Source of the DNA: Ramazzottius varieornatus
Lineage: Eukaryota; Tardigrada; Eutardigrada; Parachela; Ramazzottiidae
Length of the DNA stretch: 61,992 nucleotides
Assembly (NCBI GenBank): GCA_001949185.1
Contig: BDGG01000014.1
Location: 947,251-1,009,242, forward strand
Direction: 5' to 3'
Part shown: positions 1 through 13,199 of the stretch, piece after piece
Numbering within the stretch: the stretch's first letter is position 1
Layout: every line of letters starts with the position of its first letter
Made by a program: the position numbers and the translations under genes
Notes under the pieces: model-generated
The model's input: only the letters and a program-made list of their open reading frames with translations
The model's database searches: none
What the model was told of the DNA's origin: nothing

Positions 1-34
1 ATGCCCATGTTTCATACAAATGTGTTTGTAAAAG

Positions 35-51
35 CCCCCCCCCCCCCCCCC
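35..51. repeat. poly-C tract, 17 nt
   Basis: An uninterrupted run of 17 C. Its true length may be uncertain because homopolymers are error-prone. Confidence 0.9.
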
Positions 52-3000
52 GTTGGGCGACCATGCTTCTTGTATGTCTATCCGCTTGACATTTAGAAGT
101 GCCGGAAAGTCTCCAACGGGACTGTTTGTGCAGACAAGTTAATGTTATCAACGTGAGTGTGCACACGTGAACGTCCCTCGTCGGTAACGCGTTCTTTCGG
201 CGCAGACCGTGAACCTGTGAACATTTTAACCTGGCGTATGAAGCAGCAGTGATACAGGCGTATTTGCTCGTTATTCGGATTCAGTGGAATCTAGACCTGT
301 TGGGGGGCCTGCTAACGTGTTCAGTAGTCAGCCGCGGAGTTCCCAAAGCGGGTCGAATGGATGACACTGCCATTGTCAAAATCGGACGAGAATAAAAGTG
401 TTTGTGCAGACTATGGTCAACGTGACACTAATTGCTGAAGTTTCGTGCTTTGGCTGAAGCGTTGGACTTTCTGCCAATGCTCAATACCCCATAGCGCAGC
501 ACTCATGGGCTGTTTTTGCCAGAAAATGAGGTAAACCAGCAGTTTCAATCTAAATACCACTGCCCTTTTAGGCTTTTGACTATTCTGCTCATTCTCCAAG
601 GAACGGAGCCTCTTTGCTCCCTGAGCCTGTTAATCGATTTGCCCCTTGCAACACACAGGGCCTGGTCACACCATCTCTGGCCCTCGTTTTCACATCGGCT
701 AAGTTGAACTCTTCAGTTGGTTAGCATCTCCTACTCAGTACGTCGTTATTCAGTCGCGATCTTCGAATCAATCTGAACAAACTTATAGACGTGGGAAAAA
801 TGCGGAGCGGAGGACCGGCGGATAGAAATACAGAAATTACAGTAGCTACTGGACATATGCGGCATATATTGATACATGTGTGTTGCCGTTTGCGCTTGTA
901 TAAGAAACAGCGCCAGTCATCTCGTTCGGAAGTACAAACTAAAGTGGAAAATACATAGTGCTAAGCAAGTTTGCGGTTTTAATCGGTCATAATTCCAATG
1001 CCAACTGCAGGAAGATCTAACGAAGTGGAACAACTGATAAATGATGTCAACTGGAACGGTCTTCGATATCGAAAGCACTCTGCTTCTTTTAAGCGTCTGT
1101 TAGACGTATTGCGATTCTGAGTGGCTCTCGAGGGCAGTAAAGTGAGACAAACGTAACACCTATTATGCAGGCAACCGCATGTTTCTGGTCTCGACCTTGC
1201 TCAGCCTGTTCCGGGAATGAAGATCCCATGACAGTCGCGCAGTTTTCGTCTCTCTGTCTCGGAGGGGAAAACGGGCCGAGCTGCCGCTCTCACTGCGCAG
1301 AGAAATCAAGAAAACAACATTGCTGCCATCCCTGTCGGAGCACCAGCTGGTGTTACAACAGTATCCACATTCAGATGTACAGTACCACCTCCGGGTAAAA
1401 ACTTGCGAACCCGAAATCGACCTTCACGTGGCAGTCAGGAGCTGGACAATGGCAGACCATGTACGCCGCTTTTTGCCGTCGAAGTCGAAATGAGACAGCG
1501 AGAAGTAAATGAGACAGAGCGAAATATCCGCCTGATCCAGTTGCCAAAAGTTTTTATGGCATTTGTGCAAGAGATGAACAAAAAGGACATTTTACGTAGT
1601 GATTTATTCGCACTCGAAAGGTGGAGGAGGAGCAGGCGCGTTGACCAGATAGGGCTGTATTTACGAGGCTTAGAGGCTTCGGTAAGACTAGCAGCTGGAT
1701 CGAGTCTGGCTGCGGCACGCGGCAAATCGGCATAGTAAGACGTATCTGCCCGATGCCGAGAGTTGATTACCGAGATGTCTTCAGTCCGCTGACCCGATAC
1801 GGCTGTTTTCGGGTTAGGAAGTTGGAGTGTACCGCTTATGAGCTTCGTTGAAGGTGAAGAACGATTGAGACCATGAGCTGGAAGAAGCTGTTTTGAAAAA
1901 TTTTCTGTAAATCTTACCGTTGCTCTTTCTCTTCTTCCCTATTCCAGGTGTTGTCCACCCACATTCTTCCTTTTTCTGTAGCAACAATTAGCCCCGTGCG
2001 TTGACAACATGCACAGAACGTTGAGTTTGAAACCGCAAGAGAAAGGGTTTTTTTCCTGCTTTTCTGAATTTTTGCTCGTCCGGATTTCAACCCGTATATC
2101 TCTGGCACCCAATGTTTCGGAAGAAAACTTGACACAGCTTCTGCAAGAAAATTTTTTGGTATATGACACGAACAGATAACAGAAGTATTTGAAAGAATCT
2201 GGACGTTCGACAAAATTGTTCAACCGAAAGTGCCATGTTTTGCACCAAACGGCCAGTTTTACTAAATTGATTTTGCTGCACGACTAGCATTGACGATTTG
2301 ATTATTCAACAGCCTATTCGAAAGCTTAATGTTGATGCACTGCAGTGCAAAAAGTTTGGAGGAGAACGCTTGTCCCGGACGAAAGATATGATTTTTTGAA
2401 GTTAATGGTCAGAAAAACGTTGCAAGTCATACTTCCGCACCTAATAATATTGTAACAGTAAGATATCGTTTCTTCCCCGGGAAATAACCGCGCGCCATCC
2501 ATCAACTACTCGTGCTTCAAACACCTTTACTGAACCCAAAATGCACCCAAAATGCTCTGTACCAAACCAGGACTGATCCCAAATGTTATATGGTCAGTAT
2601 AATGGATCGCAGGCTCGTCCGATCAGGGTATGACGACTGCTTACTGTTCGTAAAGCACCAAACTATCTTTTGAATGCGGAGCCAATCAGAAACTTAAAGG
2701 AGTGGCCTACGAGTAAACGCGGGTCTGAGCTTAAGTCCAACACAAGACCCTGACGTAGCCTGATTTTATGTTACTTTTGTGACCTCTCCAGCAACCTCTG
2801 CTTAATGGCAATACCATTCTCGGGTCAGCCGCAGACAGAGTTCAAACCCACTGGTGCGCGAACACTTCGCGCACCAGCGGGTCCATGTTTGAGAGTCTAA
2901 CCGCCATTTGGGACGTCGGCAAAATGAAACGCCATGAACAGGGCACGCCTACAGCGGGCCTAATGACCCCATGGAAAAATGTCCCCGCTGGCTTCCACCG

Positions 3001-4620
3001 CAACCCCACATTACCGACATTTGCCGCTTCTTGGGTATAATTCAGCCAGGCAACAATATGGGACCAGATGGTCCCACATTGATCCACTTTTGGATGTGCC
3101 CTGAAAGCTAAAGGTGAATCGTAGCGCTTGGATGGGGTGGTTTGATATGGGACAGTCCCATATTGGTGCCGCAATGCAGTCTACGGCGGTCCGGCGATGA
3201 GACAGCATCAAAGAACTTTTGAGTAAGATAACGATAGCCAACGCAATAACCTATCTGGTATTTGCGTTCCGTACCCCGATCAGTTTCAAACCTGTTTCTT
3301 GAACGCAGATTACTGATTCCCGTTCCAGAGGCGGAACGACTCTGGTCCACATGGTCCAACCCATTTAGAATTCAGGGTATCACTACACTGGTACCGTTGG
3401 CTTGACCTCACTGTCTCTATTGCAGACGTGCTATTGTCTGCCTATTGTTATGAACCGCCGAAACATGACTGCTCGCTATTAGAACCGAGGATCAATCAGG
3501 CAGACCACAAGCCTGCAATAATAACAAATTTGATAATAACAGATGATGGATAGTAAACATAGCGACAAGGCAACCGATAGAAAAATCCGACAAATTCACC
3601 AGAAGCACACCTGAGCACCTCACTCAAGATTATCCTAAGTGAAAACGACCGACAACAAACCAACTAGAACGTAAGTTGAACAGCAAGAGAAGCTGGGTAC
3701 TTCAAATTAATTTAAAACAAGTTAAGAATGCTAAAACAGAGGTTCAAATGGCTCACAAAAAGCTCTAAAAAGAATTGAAACGCTGAACAAAACAGTCGAC
3801 TAAAACTGCCGGCTCTTTACAGGGACTACGCTTTGTTAACATCGTCGCTGCTGTCGTCGAGAGAGAGAGAACGCGTTTTTCGGTATTGGAAGTTTGACGA
3901 AGCGACCGTCGGCGTTCAGCTTCAAAATTTTGTTGACCCTCGCCAGGGCCGACACCTTGAAAGCCTCGGTGGAGTGGTCACCAGAAATAATCGCTCTAAC
4001 AACAGCATTCTGCATTCGGCAATGGTGCAGTACCTTAGCTTTCAACATGTATCTAAACAGATGAACATTACTATGTTGCCAAAATGGCTGAAATATTGTC
4101 GCAGAATCAAGGACCTCTCAATGCTATTTTATAACGCGAAAACACCGTCGATAACTTCCGTCGCGTTTCGGTACCGCAACTAATTTTCACCGTCGTCTGA
4201 AATAGCAGTGGGCTGAGGTAGTATTTCGATCGGTGGGTGTAGTGTACAGACCAATGTTTTTTCGGTACGGTGAAATGAGGGTCCTTCCACCACAAGCACT
4301 ATCGATCTTTTCTCTCAACGCCATACCTATAGCTAATCAATAAGACAATAATGGCCCCTTAAATTATATGTACTTTGACTATTGAGAATGATAGCAGCCA
4401 ATCGATAGTCCGCCAATCCAGAAGGGCGGTTAGAGAATAATAATTACAACTGTCCCTCTTACATACTGTGATAGGCTGAAATAAATTTGGGCTTTGTTAC
4501 TTAAGGATACTTTTCCTTGCAGAACCACCAATACAATTCGAAGTGAGGGATGGACAGTGGTGTGGGGGAGGGAGCACCGAAAAAATTCGTTGCGCCTGCG
4601 GAATAACGATTCGAAAAAAA
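52..4620. other. no recognisable gene
   Basis: Both strands hold only short open frames (up to about 120 codons) without a family motif I recognise or consistent splice-linked exons. Local palindromes occur, for example around 2852-2882 (a stem with GGTGCGCGAA/TTCGCGCACC) and two GGGAC/GTCCC palindromes near 3060-3160. I see no transposase or RNA gene. Confidence 0.5.
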
Positions 4621-4658
4621 CTGGGAACTCAGCATAAAATTCGACAAAATCATTCTCC

Positions 4659-4745
4659 CAAGTGGCGCACATTCTCGGTCCCATCGGCCAGAAGCGTGAG
4701 CCACTGCAATGGATTATCGAGCTGGCCGAGTTTGTTTGTTCGTTT
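4659..4745. repeat. modular hairpin repeat, copy 1 (1 degenerate hairpin)
   Basis: The left stem CAAGTGGCGCAC at 4659-4670 is followed by a degenerate right stem (GTGAGCCACTGCAA) and the terminal motif GGCCGAGTTTGTTTG. This is the only copy in the first 24 kb and is not inside a gene I can identify. Confidence 0.7.
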
Positions 4746-5113
4746 CGGGTTAACTGCTTACTCTTACACGGTAAGAAAGAGCCGCTGATCATTAGGAGCC
4801 TGACCTAGAGGAAGAAACGTCGCTATAGTGGAAAACAAGCACAAGGCCAACTGCTCGCGGTCCTACTGTCCTAGACTGTGCTTCCGTCGCGAACGGAAAC
4901 CGAAGACTACAAAACAAAGGATCAAGCATTTCCCGTTTCTGATGTAATCTCAATTTCTTTCCCGCAAACTTGAAGTGACATGTGGTTAGATATCGGGCGT
5001 TGGGTATCGTGGCCAAGCAGATGGATGATTCCTAGTAGATTGATGCTTCCTAACAGTCCCCGGTCTTCGGATACGGCAGCATAATGAGCCGAATGTGTTA
5101 ACAGGAAGTTCGA

Positions 5114-5455
5114 TGGCGAGAAGGCAGCAATGGATTGTCCTGGTCTGTTCATGCCTGCTAGCTTTCTCCGGTAATTTCTTTCACACATCCTCAGTCCCCT
5201 GAGTCGTCGACTACAACGACAATCGTCAGCGTGCACCGTTATCAGCAATGTCATCACGGATTCGACTGTGGACCCTGCAATAGTGAACGCCACCGACCCA
5301 TCAGCCTACAAGAAACCGGACCACTGTCTCCACCTGGACAGCACCGAATACAACAGTCTCTCCGCCACTTTCACATACGCTACCGCGACTGCCGCGGTCT
5401 TTGCTGCTTTGGCGGTCAAACATTCTGGTCGGCGATGGTTGATCTGATCTTCCGG
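5114..5455 (+). CDS. possible short secreted/membrane protein, two-exon fragment, unrecognised
   Basis: An ATG at 5114 opens a 19-residue signal-peptide-like stretch (MARRQQWIVLVCSCLLAFS) ending at a GTAATT donor. About 30 nt later an acceptor precedes an open frame (about 5202-5452) rich in Thr/Ala with a hydrophobic Ala-rich stretch. The phases of the two pieces do not join cleanly in my reading, so this may be two unrelated fragments or chance. No function can be assigned. Confidence 0.2.
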
Positions 5456-5519
5456 ACTACTCGCAGTTACAGGCGCGTAAGTATACTGGTAGTCTATGTG
5501 CTCCGCTAAAGTTCGCCAA

Positions 5520-7230
5520 TTTTACGAACGTTTATTCTTTTATTGCACCCTGTCCGCGCCAACTTGCTACCACCTGGCATTTCGATCCAAATAAATTTAG
5601 ATTTCTGCTTTACCATTCATCGTTCCGCATATTCCATAAAAATTTTCATGCTAATCTGATTCAGCCATGATTCGTTCAGATGTGCTGCCAGACTGCGTGG
5701 AAAACTTGACCAGTATGACTTTCGGTGGGAAGGACATACACAGTAGGTGAAATGCAGTCTACAGAATTCCATGTTAGAGTTTTCGTTCTCAGTCTGATGT
5801 AAACAGCCAAACAGATACCTCAGTTGTTGGAGAGAGTCGAGAAAGAACGGAAACAGTTCGAGCTAACTTGGCAAACGAATTAAAACCGGCGAATTCGGCC
5901 GTTTTGCCGGGAAAACTCGTTTCGGGCAAAACTTCTAGCTCTTTTCCAGAACGGCAGATTTATCGCTCCAACCACTTCTCCTGTAGCTTGATCCCTGGTC
6001 TGATTATTTTCAACAACGGTATCACAGAACTTCAACAGAAAAATGCAAAAATAATATTCGAAAACGGTCCCAAAAGCTACAAAAGTTGGTGCGATTTTCA
6101 ACCTTCACCTCCCCATTTTAGTGTCGCTCCCAACTTTTTGCGAGAAGATTTTCGGCCAAAGATTTTTCAAAAGATAGCTAGAAGGTTGTTATACCAGGTA
6201 GAATTAGTTTGGAAGTGGAATATCAATTCAGTCGAGAGAGGTTGGGTTTTATGAGTGGTAGCAAGTTGGTGCGAAGGCGGGTCGTACTTGGAAGACAACG
6301 ATGCCGCTTTCGCGCTGCTTCTGATAGGACGATTGCTCTATGGTTTCGGTAATGGTTTTTGAACGACCGTGTGCAGTCACCGAGTCAATCATCTCTGGAA
6401 GGACAGGTAACGCCTTCAGGTTTTGGCTGAGCGGAGCCACTCTGGACGCGATCGGGATGAGCAAACTATATGGATTTCCGTCGGACTGACCACCATTGCT
6501 AGTTTCGCCGCTTTTTTCCAAGGCTACGTTAACACAGAAGACGATCTGGACAATGGGGGTGTAGGCAGGTGGGAGTCGACGAGGCCTGGAGTCAATCAGT
6601 TCTGCACCAATGTTGATGCACTCTATTACTGGTTTGCCGTACCCCACTTCCTCATCTGCTCGATCGTCTCGACATTCACAACCAATTCCCCGAAATTACT
6701 TGTGGTAAATTTCTCGATATTGCCATAACGAAGCTAGGGAAGATTTGGGAGCTCGGCGAGGAAAAACGGAAAGATGTTTTCCCGAAGCGGTTTATGCTTA
6801 CAGTGTTGTTGGCGGAGCTCGTGCCTCGCTTAAGAAACGATCTTTCATAGTCGGGCACGCTTTCAGCCATGCAGCAACACTGAAAACGCACGACACTTGG
6901 AAAAGCGATCTCGGCGAAATATAAAGAGCCCGGCTTACGAAAGCTGATCAAGAACCGGATCAAAGTCTCCGGGAAAATGGAGAGTTCCAGAAAGCGAAGT
7001 TCAAAATGGTCCTTTGCTCAAGACAAAAGTGCTGAATCAAGCCAAGCTTGGTTGATTTGAGCAAGGAAAATTTCCAGCTGTGTCAGTGAGGCTCCGCCTC
7101 CATCCGTTTTTTGTTCGGCCTGAGCTTTCTCAGAGCGTACGACCGAATTGGCTTCAAAATCACGTGCAAAACGAAGTAATCCACTCGATTAGCTATTTTG
7201 TCGCTGTGCTGTGAAACAGCAGTGTGCGAC
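5520..7230. other. no recognisable gene
   Basis: Downstream of receptor unit A. Several minus-strand frames are open for 70-130 codons, but none shows kinase-homology or cyclase motifs and I could not connect them to unit A by splice sites. Confidence 0.4.
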
Positions 7231-7239
7231 TGAATCGTG

Positions 7240-8625
7240 CAATTTTACACGGGTGACAAGCCGTTGAGCACGGTTTCTGTGTCAGTGATTATGTACATGT
7301 ACAAGACACTACGGAAAGCTTCTTGGGCTGTGTGAAAAACTCGAGACGTTGCGCGGAAAGGCTGCTAGGAAGCTAGCACCACGTAATATTTGCAACTGCA
7401 TTGCAAATGTTCATTCGAGCACACCGGATCGTCCGTACTATTGATTCGCCAGGTCATCTCTTCGAAAAGCGGTTCGAATACGTAAAGCTGAGTGACGAAA
7501 TATACCTACGAAAGTAGGAGTAAGTAGATATGGCTTTTCGGTGGACGGTAGGAAGAAATCTGATTGCCATACATAATCGCCACCAGTCATGTTCTGTCTG
7601 CAGGCCTGAACCCAAGATTCAAATATTGCATCGCATCGTGTTTTAGCCTTTATAGATACGCTCTGATGATTATGACCCAACATTTACTGTACCACAAAGT
7701 TTACCATTAGTTTTCGGGCAAGCAAGTTGTTGGCGAAGACGAAAACCACTACGAGAGGGATTCTGTCAAAACCCGCAGGACACAACGCCCAAGCTGGTTA
7801 GGAGATCAGTCTTGCCTCTAGTGTGGTGAGCTATGCTCGCCAATAGCGATAAAAGAAGGGCCTTCGGTAGAGCTGCTGTCGACATTGGCTTCATAGACCT
7901 GAAAACTTCCTTTGGGTTTTCAAGCCGGTACACATAGTGTCATAGAATGGCACTTGTCTGTTGATTTCGCACAACAAAAAGCCATTGGTCCAGCTAAACC
8001 TCTCGAGCAGGGATCGCATAAACATCAGTGATTTGGAATTCTGTGCCGCGCTCATTGAAGCGACAGTAGGATATTTCCTCTTACTCCGCATCTCGGGACT
8101 GTTGCCACTGCTGGAAAAGTAGGAAGTCTCAAACGAAATGCACGCAACGAAAAGTAGCACCTTTCTAGGTCTGACTTACATTATGAAAAACGGGATATTC
8201 CAGGCTGAAACCAGAAACCCATCATGCAATTCGGTTTTTATAGAATCAGTTTTGCCTTATTCCAAAGGACACGCACCGGCCATCAAAGGAGCGACTGCCA
8301 ACACCACGGCCGCGCAGCCTGTAAAATTTTAGCGCGAGGAACCACCATTGACTATTTATTACCTGGTGAAATGGAAACCAAGACGTTCTTTCCAGCATGT
8401 TGGTCCCGGTAGTAAAATTCGGTGGCTTGATCTACGACGTTGGATGTCGATGATTCGCAAGAAAGGATGTCTGGATGTGTCAGGACTACCAAATCAAACC
8501 GAAGGCGATTCCGGTACAAAGAATTCACTTCTTCCGCAGCCATCTCGTATCCCGGATAAATACAATCGTACCCAAGCCGTACAAAAACCATTCTTCCAAT
8601 CAAAGTGATGTTGCTATAGTCCGCC
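7240..8625 (-). pseudogene. receptor guanylyl cyclase-like ANF-receptor ectodomain, unit A (decayed)
   Basis: First of three tandem copies. Minus-strand exons: 8363-8625 (ligand-binding lobe 1, with CIYPGYEMAAEEVNSLY and LTHPDILSC), 8277-8318 (42 nt, GCAAVVLAVAPLMAG), 8180-8204 (25-nt microexon, WNIPFFI), about 7830-8110 (KRKYPTVASMSAAQN; RFSWTNGFLLCE), 7705-7748 (44 nt), about 7576-7608 (NMTGGDY) and about 7240-7330 (a frame with ITDTET). Such lobes bind peptides or small ligands outside the cell in membrane guanylyl cyclases. Decay: the lobe-2 exon needs a frameshift near 7910 to continue in the paralogous frame; the donor after NMTGGDY reads TAT|GGTATG where B and C have TAC|GTAAGT; the frame stops after the ITDTET exon; and no stalk or membrane segment was found. 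Confidence 0.7.
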
Positions 8626-8649
8626 CTGACGAAAGACCATCATCTAACA

Positions 8650-9285
8650 CCACGCAGTGCCGTCTTCCCCACCTCACCGCTTTCGAAGCAATCACCCCGG
8701 TGTCGATACCGGAATTCTCGCAGACAGCTAAGCCCGTTGGGATTTTCTTAAATAACGCGGTCTCCATTATAGTGATGAACTTTTTCCTTCTGGCGTGCGG
8801 TCTTTCATTACCTTTGTGTACAGTGCCCCTCGTGAAGATAGCAGGCTGCGCAACAGTCAGGCTGCACAATAGCAACGCTTCCGTTTCATTTCCCGTAGGG
8901 AGTTTTTTCGCAGACCAAGGTTATACTCGACCTGAACTGTTTTTCCGCAGTTGCCCAATCGACATCAACGTTTTAATTTCAGAAAAATATGTTTTCCGGA
9001 CCTCGATTCTGAGTAAGCACAAATGGATGGTACGGCGTCAGTACGTCTCCCAGTGAATTCATTTTTTGGATTCACCTCTTGGTGAAACGTTTTTGCATTT
9101 TCTTCTTTTGAGCTATAAACCTTTCAGAGCAGAAGGGCTACACAAAGTATCTCTGAGTAAAGGTTCTGCGACGTGGGCGAAGGACCCGATGGTGGAGTCG
9201 AGCAGCGAACGCGAAGGAGGGGCTGTTGACACTGTAGGTTATGCATGCAGGTGATGACACAGACCATGCTGAGAAAACTACCGAA
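8650..9285. other. upstream of unit A, no assignable gene
   Basis: Probably holds the missing first exon of unit A. A short hydrophobic minus-strand start near 8875 could be a signal peptide, but I cannot link it by splice sites. A plus-strand frame of 193 codons (8475-9056) overlaps unit A exon 1 on the other strand and looks like a shadow. Confidence 0.3.
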
Positions 9286-9289
9286 CAGG

Positions 9290-9710
9290 GGAAATCAACT
9301 GTTTTGCCGGCCGGCAGCTTAGTTGACTTTCCGGGCAATTAGTTGATATCCCCACAAGGCAGTTGGTTATCAGTATTTCATGAGTTTTTACAAGTGGTGT
9401 GACCGAGAGAGTCGGACAAAGGCTGGGAATAGCCTTTGTAGCGTATACTTTACGAAAACTGTTACATCCGCCACAGCGTCACCATTGAAAAAAATCAATT
9501 TATTTTCGGTTGGGAACCTCACCACTGATATCATATGGGAGTAGATCCATCTTCCTTTGACCGGTTTTGAATGTAACTCTTCGAAATCTGTCAGCGGCGC
9601 TGTGAAATGGATGTGCTCTGCCTGGTTTCAAGAATCCACTAAATTGCCCGAGTCAACTCTTTTGCCCGGCCGATTTAATTGTTTCGGTCGTCAACTGGTC
9701 AACTGAAGTG
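9290..9710. repeat. imperfect inverted repeat (MITE-like)
   Basis: The left arm (about 9293-9352, with TTTTGCCGG, AGTTGAC and CGGGCAATT) recurs inverted at about 9640-9705 (AATTGCCCG, AGTCAAC, CCGGC). The arms are about 60 bp and diverged. No terminase or transposase is present between them. Confidence 0.45.
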
Positions 9711-10212
9711 CCGACTACAAACGGCTGTAGGATGAAGAACACCTGGAGGGATAATATTCTCGACAATTGGCGATCTTTTTATCGATGTTCTCCAGATGTC
9801 TTGGCCGAAGATAGTGCTCCAAATCCTTCGCGGTGACTTATGTAATTGCCAGTGGTCATATCTCTTTATGAGCGCAAAGACCTGAAATTTGGTTGCTATT
9901 GATAACTTCGAAGTATCAGAAGTGAGAGGACTACGCCAACCGGTCATAAATAAATCCTAGAAAACTTTCAAATAGTTGTGAATCAATCTTGAATCAAAAT
10001 TCGTTCACCAGAGTTCTAACACCGCTACCGGCGTCACAAAGCTGGTGACTTCATGGCTAACTTGGCCCATGGAACTGAGCAGAAGATGGAGCTTTTTACT
10101 ACCACGAGCAGAAGATTTTACTACGATTAGATTTACTACGATTAGATTACTTGCTGTTGCAGACTTTATTCATAGTAATGCTTAATGGGATTACATCTAC
10201 CCGTAGGTATAC

Positions 10213-13188
10213 CGGGAACCGAACACTAATTCATCCAAGGACAGCAACATTCCTCTCACATGGTGTACAGCAGACTTTTTTTCGGCCCACCTAAAATATT
10301 GATAAAAGATTGCGTCCTTACATAGATTTTGTTTCTACTAGTGTATGTATTGAAAACCGTACCGAATGTAAAACAATGCGCCAGCCAAAATTGCTGACAG
10401 AGTCGCAACGACTGATACTGAAGAGACCAAAAGCGTTTCGGTGCTGCTCTTCCGACACTCAACATTGAGTCCGCCAAAGCCACAGCGCGGCTCGTTGTCT
10501 GGTAAGCGACCTCCAGGCCATGTGACGTTCCGACCGAATGGCAGTGAAGTTGTGCGGTCTTTTCCTTGGAAGAAAATAACGTTCTACGACAGTTAAATCA
10601 CTTCAGTGAATGTCGACAATACAGTGCAACTTGCGCGGCAGGGTCATAACCTCAAACGTCTGTGTCGTTGAATTGAACAGCTTGATTAAGAAGTTTGGTA
10701 TTTTGCAGGCGCTTGTGTCGAACGAGGCGGACACCGTTGACAGGTTGTAAGTGCGGTTAGAAAACTCTCTTACGAACGCAGTCCCGATAAGAGTGGGTCG
10801 CACTTTTTTCTCCCGACTGCTTTGGACGATATCATGAGCAACCTAGAAACCAGAACAAATGATTTTATTCAGGCCTTGACCGGCACCATATAGCGGTAAC
10901 GTACTTTTGCTAAGAGAGTAACAGCTTCGTACGCCGCAAACATTTCCACCGGGGCCTGAAAGTAGCGATTGCGAAACGCCAAACTAAAGTGACTGTGAGG
11001 GCTGTTAAAGGCCTACCTTTGCGCGGTCTTTGCACAGCGAATAGCTTCGCATCCGATCAACCATCTCATCTTGAGTCTTCGCCGGTAGGTTTTTGGCAAT
11101 ACTTTCCGTGTCGGTGATCAGATAGAAGACCGTTCGAAAGGCTTCTAAGGCAAGCTGTAAAGATAACCCTCTAATCGAGTGGAAATGTCGTTACCTACGT
11201 AATGAGCGATCGGGACACTGTCGTCTAATCAAGGCGCCTTACTATATCATCCTCTTTGTCTAATCTCCAGGACAAATCCGAGAAAAGGTCGAGCAGCAAG
11301 AACGGCTGCATGAAGAAGAATGCCTATAAGGGGGACCTGGTACCACGATATGTCGATATTGCAGTAAAGTTTTCACGAGTTTGAGTCTCCGGATAGTTTC
11401 GGATTCTAGAAACTTACGTAATCACCATTAGTCATGTTCTTTCTGCGCGCATGAATCTGCAACTCCTCAACAATTAGGACACAGTCTCATAGTCGGGTGA
11501 TCAGTCGCTGGTTACGAGCTGTTCGCTCGTAACCAGCTCACGCAGGTCACACCAGTAGGAACTCCAGGGGAGACGGGATACAATGCACTCTTGGCCGAGT
11601 CTCCGGAAGTTTATGTACAAACTTTCAGCTATCACTTCCTTTCACAATCACTTTAGAGAAATTACAAAGCTGAAAACCGAAGAAGCTTCTTTTGTCAAAC
11701 TCAGTATTGGAACGAAAGAGAGAGTAATTGTGGTCTTTACCGGTCCCCAAAGCCCTCTATATCAAAGCCCAATCACGCCGATCAATTCAAACATATCACG
11801 CGCATGTGAGGCCACAAAGGTCGAAGAGGAGAATTAGAAAGGAAAGCCGACGGATGTTTATGGCTGGTTGGCTACAGTCACGCTTATGGTTAGCTATCTT
11901 TTGCTTCCTCGTACGTCCCGAACCCGTCGTCCGATTTCCGTAATTCAAAAAGAACATTATAGCGGACTCTTTGAGCTCCCTGGTCACGTGACAGGCGAAA
12001 TTTCACGGTTGTTGAGTTAGCCGGCCTGTGGCAGAGTTGTTGAGTTAGCTAGCGGTTTTTAAGAGTAGGCCATCAGAAGGCCTACTGGTTGAAAAGTGTG
12101 GCTAACTCAACAACCGTTCCCTCGTTCGCCTCCCATAGCCCCCGATCCATCAGCGCGAAAAAATTGAAGCATTTCTGATTGTTTAAATGAGACACCTACC
12201 ATCAGCTGCCGCATTACAACAGCGTTGGCTAGCACGATGACAACTGCAAAAGATGATAGGGTGAGACATTAGCCTGGAATGCCATCTCAGTAAACTGATT
12301 AGTACCTCGTGATCGTGATGATATCAGATCCAGTGTCAGATCCGCTTCAGCATGGTGAGTACCTACATTGTTGAGACTGACGTCGTACAAATTAAAATGT
12401 CCATCGGCGGGTCTCAGAAGGTCTTTGAAGATGGAGCACATGGCAATGTGAAAGGGTACCACGCGGTCACCTTTGTCACACAGAAGAAAGACGTTTGTCC
12501 ATCGGAACCGTTCCAGGGTAGTCTTGACGAAAATGGCCATCATGAAATTGTCCGACGGGCTCATAGAAATGACAGTAGGGTATTTCTCTTTGTCGCTCAC
12601 CTTCCGACTGTTGCCACTTCTGGGGGAACACAGACAAAGTGAAAGAATATTCTGAACTACTGCTTCTCTAGCCAAAATCATGTCTGTCTGATGTTCTCAC
12701 ATGGTGACGATCGGGACATTCCACTCTACCGTGCGAAAAAAGATGAACCGTCGCAAATGTCGAGACAAGTATGATATAATGGTCAGAAATGAGAAAGACG
12801 CTAGTGGATATTGTTGTTTACCAGTCATCAGCGGTGCCATTTCTAACATTGCTCCAACGCAATCTGAAATATGCAAAGGTAACTAAAACCTGTAGATGTT
12901 GTGAACGAAGATGAGAAGACGCAAGATACTTGGTGATATGAAAATGTGGCTCCGACGGGCTAATGTGTTTTGGTAATACAAGGATGTGCTGAGCTCGACA
13001 GCGTTCCCCGATACGGCGGCACAATTGAAAAGATCTGGACGGGTTAGCGCAATCATCTCCGCATGCAGATGGTCCTTATACAATTCGTTCGCCTCCGCAA
13101 CCGCGACCTCGTAAGCAGGAAGATAACACTGCTGCTGATACTGGGTGATGACGACGAATGTGATGTTGAGAACGGGTATGGCCGCCAT
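10213..13188 (-). CDS. receptor guanylyl cyclase-like protein, unit B (ectodomain + TM)
   Basis: Minus-strand exons: 12930-13188 (lobe 1, QQCYLPAYEVAVAEANELY), 12822-12863 (42 nt), 12701-12725 (25-nt microexon, WNVPIVT), 12306-12619 (EKYPTVISMSPSDNF; FRWTNVFLLCD), 12200-12243 (44 nt), 11418-11456 (39 nt, KNMTNGDY), 11243-11305, 11017-11154 (YLITDTES), 10905-10955, about 10650-10842 (GTAFVREFSNRTY, the conserved end of the ANF-receptor fold) and about 10363-10565 (the WPGG...CGF Cys stalk plus a hydrophobic helix of about 23 residues). Phases agree through the first nine exons. The junction into the stalk exon and a short cytoplasmic exon (10213-10254) are tentative. The stalk motif is specific to membrane guanylyl cyclases and natriuretic peptide receptors. 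I found no kinase-homology or cyclase domain downstream. The start codon and signal peptide are uncertain. Confidence 0.72.
11509..11537. repeat. perfect 12-bp hairpin
   Basis: CTGGTTACGAGC and its complement are separated by TGTTC, inside the unit B intron upstream of the 39-nt exon. Confidence 0.8.
12006..12116. repeat. short inverted-repeat element, 111 bp
   Basis: Perfect 17-bp ends CGGTTGTTGAGTTAGCC. A further direct copy of TTGTTGAGTTAGC lies inside, with an internal AGTAGGCC/GGCCTACT hairpin. It sits in a unit B intron and looks like a small foldback element. Confidence 0.75.
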
Positions 13189-13199
13189 CAGGAAGCGTT

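Noticed and set aside
5880-7000. Cyclase or kinase domain downstream of unit A
   Set aside because: Frames in this stretch lack the conserved catalytic motifs and do not connect by splice sites.
8475-9056. 193-codon plus-strand frame
   Set aside because: It overlaps receptor unit A exon 1 on the opposite strand, has no motif, and is best explained as a shadow.
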